DNA from: Pelosinus fermentans JBW45
GTDB lineage: Bacteria; Bacillota; Negativicutes; DSM-13327
Length of the DNA stretch: 64,000 nucleotides
Direction: 5' to 3'
Assembly (NCBI RefSeq): GCF_000271665.2
Contig: NZ_CP010978.1
Span: 342,501 to 406,500, forward strand
The notes below the pieces were generated by a model. It searched no databases. It was not told the origin of the DNA and saw nothing but the letters and a program-made list of their open reading frames with translations. Every line of letters starts with the position of its first letter. The first letter of the stretch is position 1. Shown one piece after another: positions 58,616 to 64,000 of this stretch. The position numbers were made by a program, and so were the translations under genes.

Positions 58616-59203
58616 ATGGAGATGCACGCGATAGTTTCGTTTATAGTGTTTGCACTTATTAACGCATTTACGCCTGGGCCAGGAAATATTCTGGCACTAA
58701 ATACGATGACTAACTATGGATGGAGAAAAGGGAAAAAATTGTTTTTGGGGATTTTTGCAGGTTATTATTGCGTGCAGGCTTTATGTGCGTTTTTTGTGTT
58801 TGGGTTAGACCAGTTTATACATCCAATAATGGATGTATTGAAGTATGTGGGTACTATCTATATTATTTGGCTTGCTATTCAGGTTGCAATTAGCAAACCA
58901 AACGAGCAGGCGGAAGATAAAGAGCCGTCTTTTTGGATTGGCTTCATCTTACAATTTGTAAATGTAAAAATATATATGTTCGGCATTACTGCTTTGACAG
59001 GGTATATTGTTCCTTATTATACATCATTGGGGATGCTTATGCTGTTTGAGATGATTATCGCCACTATGGGTAGTATAGCAACCACAACTTGGATATTCTT
59101 TGGGGCAGTATTTCAAAAAGCATATAGCAAACATTTTAGAGTAGTGAATGTGATTTTGGCGATAACTCTTTTAGAATGTGCATTTCAACTGGCATTTCAA
59201 TAA
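58616..59203 (+). CDS. LysE/RhtB-family amino acid exporter
   Basis: 195 residues with about six hydrophobic helices. The N-terminal FTPGPGNILALNTMTNYGWRK-like signature (FTPGPGNILAL, then GWRKGKKLFLG) is characteristic of LysE/RhtB carriers. GGAGGT lies nine bases before the ATG. The protein exports amino acids or analogues. The preceding LysR gene is its likely regulator. The substrate cannot be predicted. Confidence 0.87.
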   Translation: MEMHAIVSFIVFALINAFTPGPGNILALNTMTNYGWRKGKKLFLGIFAGYYCVQALCAFFVFGLDQFIHPIMDVLKYVGTIYIIWLAIQVAISKPNEQAEDKEPSFWIGFILQFVNVKIYMFGITALTGYIVPYYTSLGMLMLFEMIIATMGSIATTTWIFFGAVFQKAYSKHFRVVNVILAITLLECAFQLAFQ

Positions 59204-59286
59204 TAGGTCGTGGTTAGGAAATTTCTTTTTCACATGCTATTTATTTTGCCAACCTATAGAACGTATTAGGCTTTAGTCCTGGAACG

Positions 59287-59328
59287 TAAAGACAAAGGGG
59301 ACGGAGGTGCCATTGGTGCCATGTCCAT
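59287..59328. repeat. Degenerate REP (AAGACAAAGGGGACG subtype)
   Basis: It shares its first 15 bases with 14642-14660, then diverges (GAGGTGCCATTGGTGCCATG). A terminator AAAGTGCCTAA/TTAGGCACTTTT follows at 59384-59421. Confidence 0.5.
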
Positions 59329-59383
59329 AAAAGTAACATTTTTGAGATTAGCCAGAGAGAGAGCTGTATAATTGCTCAAAGCG

Positions 59384-59421
59384 AAAGTGCCTAAACTTCA
59401 AAGTTAAGAGTTAGGCACTTT
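59384..59421 (+). terminator. Terminator hairpin
   Basis: AAAGTGCCTAA at 59384-59394 pairs with TTAGGCACTTT at 59411-59421, followed by TTAG. Confidence 0.7.
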
Positions 59422-59502
59422 TTAGTTGTAACAAGATCGATGAACGGGGTGCACCTAATTCTCCAATTTAGTTTTTATAGACGTTCTCTAGATAGTTGTC
59501 AA

Positions 59503-59825
59503 ATACTATTCTCCAGTACTTAGCAATGATAACTCCCAAAACGAGTTTGATTGAATGCTGTGAAGTAAGTTGCTACTCATGGGAAGCAGGGCAATAGTAC
59601 CAATCCATATCGAATAACAGATGAGTTCAAAACTAGAGTATCGCAATAATAATAATTTTTGCAAAATGAAATACATACTTTGCGAAAAGGCAGCCAGAAA
59701 AACGAGAAATGTGCCGCTGTTTATAACGATGAGTGAGCCTGATTCTCCCCATGAAATGACTCCTATTCCCAATAAACTCACCATCATACCAAACCATGTG
59801 GCTGGAAGTCCTTTTTTTAGTCATT
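59503..59825 (-). pseudogene. EamA/DMT-family transporter fragment
   Basis: The frame (93 residues from 59787, preceded in frame by KKGLPATWFG) matches the middle of an EamA drug/metabolite transporter, with hydrophobic helices MMVSLLGIGVISWG, TFLVFLAAFSQSMYFIL and IWIGTIALLPM. Full-length members have about 300 residues and ten helices. Both the N-terminal four helices and the C-terminal half are missing, and no ribosome binding site is present. Treated as a dead fragment. Confidence 0.72.
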
Positions 59826-59969
59826 AGGACTCTTGATTTATATGGGGTTATGAATATGAAATTTACTCTACTATGTTGTATAATTAAATTTAGACACAAT
59901 AGTAGAAAATTGTGAGCGATAAATAGGAATTTGTAGAGCGGATTATTTACATTAGGAGGTATTAGCGTT

Positions 59970-60395
59970 ATGGATGATGAATTGAAAATCAAAATGTACT
60001 CATTTACGGTGGATTGCAAAGAACCGCATGAATTAGCAAAATTTTATGCGGCGTTGCTCAAGTGGGAAATAATGTTTATCGATGAAGAATGGGCATGTGT
60101 ATACGCTCCAGGAACCAATCAGGGAACATATCCTTGTATATTGTTTCAACGGAATCCTGAGTATAAACCGCCTGTGTGGCCGGAAGAGCCTGAAGCTCAA
60201 CAGCAAATGGCACATATAGACTTCGCCGTTAATGATTTAGAAAAAGCAGTTCAATATGCAATTCATTGTGGAGCAACAATCGCAGATGAGCAATTTTCTA
60301 ATAATTGGAGAGTTATGCTTGACCCCGTCGGACACCCTTTTTGCTTATGTCAAATGAAATCAATTATCGAGAGTGCCCATTTTGCGTTGTTATAG
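59970..60395 (+). CDS. VOC (glyoxalase/bleomycin-resistance) family protein
   Basis: 141 residues with the two beta-alpha-beta-beta-beta repeats of the VOC fold: first KMYSFTVDCKEPHELAKFYAALLKWEIMF, second AHIDFAVNDLEKAVQYAIHCG ending in RVMLDPVGHPFCL. This subtype (glyoxalase-like domain, VDC-x-PHELAKFY) is common and uncharacterised; possible roles are resistance or small-molecule conversion. Start set by TTAGGAGGTATT. Monocistronic. Confidence 0.8.
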   Translation: MDDELKIKMYSFTVDCKEPHELAKFYAALLKWEIMFIDEEWACVYAPGTNQGTYPCILFQRNPEYKPPVWPEEPEAQQQMAHIDFAVNDLEKAVQYAIHCGATIADEQFSNNWRVMLDPVGHPFCLCQMKSIIESAHFALL

Positions 60396-60565
60396 AAAAT
60401 CACGAAATTGAGAGGAAATTCACGATTAATCTTGGCTTCCATTAAAATTGTCACATTATCTAAACATAGCCAATAGTTTAAATGGCATTAAAAGAGGGAT
60501 ATAGTTACGTATGTGGAATAATAAGTAATATAATAAATGAATTATTGGTTTTTGGGGGGATTATA

Positions 60566-60898
60566 TTGACGGTAGAAGAAATGAAAGAATATCGACTGCA
60601 ATATAATAAAGTGATGGTTGAAGCAGATTCTTTCTTTGCTGAATTTGGTAAGCTGGATGATAAAGTGTATGCAGATGGAGCAATTAGTAAGAAGCATAAA
60701 GAACTTATGGGTTTGGCCATTTCACTTGCAACTAGATGTAATGAATGTATTTTATACCATTTGGAAGGTTGTTTAAATGCAAAAGCAAATTTCAGCGAAA
60801 TTGTTGAAGCTATTAAAATTGGTGTAATTGCTGGAGGTTCTATTACTTATCCGAACGCTAGATTTGCTTTTGATAAATTACAAGAATTAATGGCATAA
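60566..60898 (+). CDS. Carboxymuconolactone decarboxylase / AhpD-like protein
   Basis: 110 residues from TTG 60566, preferred because GGGGGGA precedes it and the earlier ATG at 60482 has no ribosome binding site and would add a non-homologous stretch. An ATG at 60581 is a further alternative. AhpD-like core: HKELMGLAISLATRCNECILYHLEGCL, where the CxxC pair and His form the redox/proton relay of this all-helical family. The function may be peroxide reduction or thiol-disulfide chemistry, and is uncertain. Isolated gene. Confidence 0.78.
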   Translation: MTVEEMKEYRLQYNKVMVEADSFFAEFGKLDDKVYADGAISKKHKELMGLAISLATRCNECILYHLEGCLNAKANFSEIVEAIKIGVIAGGSITYPNARFAFDKLQELMA

Positions 60899-61004
60899 CT
60901 AAATAGAGAAAATAACCAAAGTATCAGGATATTACTGATACTTTTTTTGTACATAATAAATAAGAATATGTTATGTAATGGAACTGAAAAATAGGGGTGA
61001 TTTT

Positions 61005-61217
61005 GTGGACAAAAGCTCAAATCGGTTAATAAATGAGAAGAGTACTTATCTGCTCCAACACGCCTACAATTCAGTAGATTGGCACCCTTGGGGTGATGAA
61101 GCATTTGAAAGAGCAAAAAGGGAAGATAAGCCAGTATTCTTCAGTAGTGGATATAAGACAATAGGACGGTGGTTACGTCTTATAACTGACTCGGTAGAAT
61201 TTCCTTTTGATTTTTAG
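61005..61217 (+). pseudogene. N-terminal fragment of a DUF255 / YyaL-type gene, cut by a 73-bp inverted-repeat element
   Basis: From GTG 61005 (AGGGGTGA 4-5 bases upstream) the frame reads [20 protein letters not shown], then [20 protein letters not shown] and [12 protein letters not shown], the conserved thioredoxin-like N-terminus of DUF255 proteins, which are normally about 600-700 residues. Homology stops at GYKT exactly where the inverted repeat 61164-61236 begins; the rest is translated from the insert. The intact family has GYSTCHWCH at this point, so the active-site CxxC has been lost. Confidence 0.8.
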
Positions 61218-61236
61218 TAAGACTGAACCACCGTCC
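61164..61236. mobile_element. 73-bp miniature inverted-repeat element
   Basis: GGACGGTGGTTACGTCTTA at 61164-61182 is complementary to TAAGACTGAACCACCGTCC at 61218-61236, with two mismatches. The interior has no open frame. It interrupts the DUF255-type gene at a conserved position. It is followed at once by degenerate GGGACA-type REP sequence (CATGTGTCCATCCCCGTG). Confidence 0.7.
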
Positions 61237-61334
61237 ATGTGTCCATCCCCGTGTCCACAGAAACCTAAAACAGAAAATTGCTTTGGCAAAATACTGCTTA
61301 TAATGAAAAAATATAGAAGGATTTAGCATTTATG

Positions 61335-61386
61335 AAAGAGAAGCTACCCATAATCTACCTTGTTAGTAGATTTATGGGTCTCTTTC
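61335..61386. repeat. AGAGAAGCTACCC hairpin repeat, copy 7 (right arm truncated)
   Basis: The left arm AAAGAGAAGCTACCCATAA is complete, with the upstream flank GAAGGATTTAGCATTTAT as at 9534. The right arm ATTTATGGGTCTCTTTC lacks AGCTTC, so the outer stem is lost. Confidence 0.8.
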
Positions 61387-61461
61387 AGGTTTGACATAGT
61401 AGTAAAATATAAGCTGTCTCTTTTAGACAGGTGCAATCACAGGGAAAATGGAGGTATAAGC

Positions 61462-61638
61462 ATGAAGAATATTGATATGGTCGTTGAGGGAGATATTTTA
61501 ACAATAAGGGTAGATTTATCCAAGCGATTTGGCAAGTCAAGTAGTGGTAAATCAATCATTATTGCAAGCACAGAGGGGAACCAATCGATACCTAGTAATG
61601 ATGATATAAAGATTGGATTAAATGTCTATACGAAATAA
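61462..61638 (+). CDS. Conserved small protein of unknown function
   Basis: 58 residues from the ATG at 61462, fixed by GGAGGTATAAGC. The sequence MKNIDMVVEGDILTIRVDLS then KRFGKSSSGKS and IIIASTEGNQSIP resembles a small conserved protein common in anaerobic Firmicutes and other anaerobes, with no assigned role. The predicted fold is a small beta sheet. It is followed by the TfoX-C gene 81 bp downstream. The longer frame from 61360 runs into the hairpin repeat and is not real. Confidence 0.7.
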   Translation: MKNIDMVVEGDILTIRVDLSKRFGKSSSGKSIIIASTEGNQSIPSNDDIKIGLNVYTK

Positions 61639-61719
61639 TAATAGTAGTCAGACAATAGATGTGCGAGTCAAGGAATCGTCACCGACTCATTAGCGGTGAA
61701 TTTATCATTAGAGGTGAAT

Positions 61720-61980
61720 ATGATGGGAATTTTATCTGATCTGCCCAATATTGGAGAAATAGTTGAAAAACAACTCAATGATGTGGGAATTACAACCTAT
61801 GAACAATTGAAGGAATGCGGCAGCAAGCAAGCTTGGTTAAAAGTACGAGCAATAGATCCTTCCGCCTGTATCCATCGGCTATATGCGTTGGAAGGGGCTA
61901 TCCTGGGTGTTAAGAAGAACCAGCTTCCAATAGAAACGAAAGCGGAGCTGAAAAATTTTTTTAATGCATTTAGCAAATAA
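61720..61980 (+). CDS. TfoX/Sxy C-terminal domain protein
   Basis: 86 residues from the ATG at 61720 (or 61723), set by AGAGGTGA. The sequence LSDLPNIGEIVEKQLNDVGI and YEQLKECGSKQAWLKVRAI match the stand-alone TfoX C-terminal domain, a helix-hairpin-helix-like fold. In Proteobacteria TfoX controls competence; free C-terminal domains in Firmicutes have no defined role. A GGGACA REP piece lies 12 bp after the stop. Confidence 0.82.
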   Translation: MMGILSDLPNIGEIVEKQLNDVGITTYEQLKECGSKQAWLKVRAIDPSACIHRLYALEGAILGVKKNQLPIETKAELKNFFNAFSK

Positions 61981-61992
61981 AATTTATAAAGA

Positions 61993-62014
61993 AGGAACCT
62001 GTCCCGGCGTCCCA
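61993..62014. repeat. Partial GGGACA REP
   Basis: GAAGGAACCTGTCCC then GGCGTCCCAT: the right two thirds of the element. Confidence 0.65.
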
Positions 62015-62154
62015 TATAGACTCGTAAGTTATTCTCAGGAAGAATGTAGAAAAATGGCTAGTGAATTCAATGATTTGGCATCAGAAGTATGGAACGCCTA
62101 CTCTCAACTTATTATCCAACTATCTGGTATTTCACCAATTGAATATCTCTTCCA

Positions 62155-62193
62155 CCTAATATATAATAGATTTTACTCTTATTATATATTAGG
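62155..62193. repeat. 14-bp perfect inverted repeat upstream of the permease
   Basis: CCTAATATATAATA at 62155-62168 and its complement at 62180-62193. The right arm and following bases (AGGTAGAGGTTTAGTTTTATG) are repeated with few changes at 63586-63613, so this is a small duplicated element. Confidence 0.6.
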
Positions 62194-62242
62194 TAGAGGT
62201 TTAGTTTTATGAAGTACGGCGACAACGCAAAGCGAGGTAGTA

Positions 62243-63469
62243 ATGGAACATTCCTTACATATGATATTGGCGGGGCTAATTCTAGGAGTTGTATTGGTGA
62301 TTTTTACATTGGGAAAAAGCCCCTTTTTTAGAGTAGATCGTGCGGGAGCTGCTATCATTGGAGCGGTAGCGATGATAGGAACGGGTGTTTTATCATCTGA
62401 TAAAGCCACTGCGGCGGTAGATTATAAAACAATCATCATTTTATTTTCAATGATGATTCTAGTAGCAAATTTGAAATTAGCTGGATTTTTTGAGTTTGTG
62501 GGAAACAATCTGCTGCGGGTGGTATCCAATAAGAACAGCTTGTTGTTTGCTATTATTTTGGTAAGCGGAGCTCTCTCTGCTTTTGCGATTAATGATATTG
62601 TCTGCCTGCTGTTTACGCCCATTGTACTACTTCTTTGCCAGAAAATTGATTGCAATCCAGTACCACATCTCTTGGGGGTTGCCATGGCCTCTAATATAGG
62701 CAGTGCTGCGACTTTACTAGGCAATCCACAAAATATACTAGTGGGCAGTTTGTCAGGGATGTCATTTCTGTCTTATTTTATCACTGCAGCTCCTGTAGCA
62801 ATCTTAGGGCTGTTTTGTACTTTTATCGTGATTGCATTCTATTATCGTAAAGAGCTTCATGGCGGTTGGAGAAAGAGTCAGCAAATTCCCGTAAATGCCC
62901 ATATGTATTTGATTATCAAAAGTTTATTGATATTGACATTTATCTTAATTATGTATTTATTTGGTTATGATTTGGCATTGGTAGCCAGCTTGGGTGCAGC
63001 AGTATCTTTAATGACTCGACGAGTAGAACCGAATAAAGTGTATGCCAGTGTGGATTTTAACCTGCTGGTTATCTTTATTGGCCTTTTTATTATTGTTGCT
63101 GGAGTCGAAGAAAGTGGATTAGTTTCTTATATTTTTGATCAATTCTCTTTTTCAAAAGTGAACGACTTAGGCGTTTTTGCTATAGTAACCGTTGGCTTAT
63201 CTAATTTGGTAAGCAATGTCCCTGCGGTGTTATTAATTCGTTTTCTTATTCCAGATACCGAGATAGAAGTATGGTGGAAGGCTTTAGCTTTATTTTCAAC
63301 TCTTGCCGGAAATCTCACAATTGCTGGATCTATTGCTAACTTGATTGTAGTAGAGATTGCCAAACGAAATCATGTCTATATTACCGCACGGGAGTATTTT
63401 CGCATAGGTTTTCCTCTTACGCTACTTGTTACCTTTATCGGATATTTGTGGTTGATCTTTATTAGATGA
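62243..63469 (+). CDS. SLC13/ArsB-type anion permease
   Basis: 408 residues with about eleven hydrophobic helices (ion transporter superfamily). Family features include GALSAFAINDIVCLLFTPIV, ASNIGSAATLLGNPQN (the conserved NxGxxxTxxGNPQN loop) and the second repeat SNLVSNVPAVLLIRF with TLAGNLTIAGSIANLI. It resembles YbiR-type and other anion transporters of the SLC13/ArsB group; the substrate (arsenite, sulfate, carboxylate) cannot be told. GAGGT lies four bases before the ATG. No arsR or other arsenic genes are near, so arsenite is not favoured. Confidence 0.82.
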   Translation: MEHSLHMILAGLILGVVLVIFTLGKSPFFRVDRAGAAIIGAVAMIGTGVLSSDKATAAVDYKTIIILFSMMILVANLKLAGFFEFVGNNLLRVVSNKNSLLFAIILVSGALSAFAINDIVCLLFTPIVLLLCQKIDCNPVPHLLGVAMASNIGSAATLLGNPQNILVGSLSGMSFLSYFITAAPVAILGLFCTFIVIAFYYRKELHGGWRKSQQIPVNAHMYLIIKSLLILTFILIMYLFGYDLALVASLGAAVSLMTRRVEPNKVYASVDFNLLVIFIGLFIIVAGVEESGLVSYIFDQFSFSKVNDLGVFAIVTVGLSNLVSNVPAVLLIRFLIPDTEIEVWWKALALFSTLAGNLTIAGSIANLIVVEIAKRNHVYITAREYFRIGFPLTLLVTFIGYLWLIFIR

Positions 63470-63595
63470 TTTTAGTGATGAGAAATGAAAACACATCTAA
63501 GATTATGCTAGAGGGAAAAGGTGGATTTGGATTGGTTCCAACCGCCGCCACCTATTAAATTAGTGTAACAGAAGCAGAATCTCATTATATACTAG

Positions 63596-63843
63596 GTGGA
63601 GGTTTTGTTTTATGAGGTAACTTATCACCAATGTGGAATCGAGTGGTTTGGCTATGATATGTTTTGTCAGATGAATTTGATTACAATTTTGGTATATCTG
63701 GAACAAAGCGGGTATAAGGGTGATGTTCTTTCTTGCATGGTGCTTGAAAAAATTGATGACATCATCTTACCTGATGCATTTAAATAGATGTTGAGGGTTA
63801 TTCAGATATTTATAAGGCGGTTATATATAACCAGAACTTACCC
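63596..63843 (+). pseudogene. Frameshifted fragment of an unrecognised gene
   Basis: The first frame gives FYEVTYHQCGIEWFGYDMFC and further coding-like sequence to LEKIDDIILPDAFK, then TAG at 63785-63787. A shift of frame at that point continues with DVEGYSDIYKAVIYNQNLP before another stop. The two pieces join naturally, so a single gene has been frameshifted. The proposed 5' end overlaps the repeat described at 62155, and no start is evident. Family not identified. Confidence 0.5.
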
Positions 63844-63885
63844 TGAAAATATGGATTTTAATTTGACAAAAAGGAGGTATTCATT

Positions 63886-64000
63886 GTGATGAGAATTGAA
63901 ACAGAAAGATTGGTTATAAGAACTTTCAAAGAGAATGACGCAGCGGGATTATGGGATTATCTCTCCCACCCACGTGTAAATTGTTTCCTTAATGAAAAGC
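63886..64000 (+). CDS. GNAT N-acetyltransferase, N-terminal part, truncated by window edge
   Basis: AAGGAGGT at 63871-63878 precedes GTG 63886 and ATG 63889; either may be the start. The visible 38 residues, including RIETERLVIRTFKENDAAGL and WDYLSHPRVNCFLNEK, are the typical first strand and helix of RimJ/RimL-type GNAT acetyltransferases, which use acetyl-CoA to acetylate protein N-termini or small molecules. The rest lies outside the window. Confidence 0.82.
   Translation, partial: MMRIETERLVIRTFKENDAAGLWDYLSHPRVNCFLNEK

Noticed and set aside
60482-60565. N-terminal 28 codons of the AhpD-like frame
   Set aside because: No ribosome binding site; the homologous part begins near TTG 60566 after a G-rich site.
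61360-61638. Longer start for the small conserved protein
   Set aside because: The extra 34 codons are translated from the hairpin repeat; the ATG at 61462 has a clear ribosome binding site.
61964-62212. Frame of 82 codons after the TfoX-C gene
   Set aside because: It starts inside the TfoX-C gene, runs through a REP copy and an inverted repeat, and has no ribosome binding site. Its middle (SYSQEECRKMASEFNDLASE) looks coding-like, so a decayed gene is possible but unsupported.
62212-62240. ACGCAAAGC near the permease start, resembling the c-di-GMP-I core
   Set aside because: Only this short match; the GGGTCT and GCCGGGTTGC parts are absent.

Overview
The window looks like a chromosomal segment of an AT-rich, Gram-positive-lineage anaerobe that nevertheless has an outer membrane, most likely a member of the Negativicutes (Sporomusaceae, Pelosinus-like). 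This is an inference. It rests on low-GC codon use and strong AGGAGG ribosome binding sites, together with a PagL-type lipid A deacylase homologue, a cyclic beta-1,2-glucan synthase and exported proteins of a diderm cell. No rRNA, intact tRNA, phage or complete insertion sequence is present.

Layout. 0-3.4 kb: end of a hexuronate operon (altronate dehydratase C-terminus, glucuronate isomerase UxaC) and a ROK repressor. 3.4-5.2 kb: a decayed tRNA-Arg, a TrmO-like gene, a decayed gene copy and a nucleotidyltransferase-like gene. 5.2-9.3 kb: an XRE-cupin regulator divergent from an ATC hydrolase/L-cysteine desulfidase pair and an MFS carrier. 9.3-18 kb: isolated genes (peptide deformylase, a chemoreceptor behind a c-di-GMP-I riboswitch, a DcuC transporter, PagL-like, nitroreductase, YbaK-type deacylase, CBO0543-like) separated by intergenic repeats. 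18-26.3 kb: one very large cyclic glucan synthase, visibly more GC-rich than its neighbours. 26.6-33.2 kb: hypothetical genes, a two-component system and an SBBP-repeat protein whose C-terminus has been replaced by a repeat. 33.6-39.3 kb: a five-gene nickel/peptide-type ABC importer containing a 172-bp structured element. 39.3-43.4 kb: ScpB-like decarboxylase, TetR regulator and an Old Yellow Enzyme-type enoate reductase with a clear palindromic operator. 43.6-55.9 kb: the main accessory locus, with a free-standing acyltransferase, a 3134-residue PKS-NRPS (KS-AT-DH-KR-ACP-C-A-PCP-TE) and a phytoene-desaturase-like FAD oxidoreductase. 56-64 kb: class C beta-lactamase, LysR, LysE, several truncated genes, small conserved proteins, an SLC13-type permease and the start of a GNAT acetyltransferase.

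The most distinctive system is the PKS-NRPS locus. It appears to be a complete one-module machine that would elongate one acyl starter, reduce and dehydrate it, couple it to one amino acid (pocket residues suggest a basic one such as ornithine or diaminobutyrate) and release it by its own thioesterase. The free acyltransferase could supply or proofread the starter, and the FAD enzyme is a candidate tailoring step.

A second theme is repeat-driven remodelling. A hairpin family built on AGAGAAGCTACCC (seven copies) and a GGGACAGGTT-type REP family (at least eight copies) fill the gaps, supply ends for reading frames, and lie beside truncated genes. Two different remnants of the same DUF255/YyaL-type gene occur 50 kb apart, and a 155-bp piece of the CBO0543-like gene is duplicated with an internal deletion.
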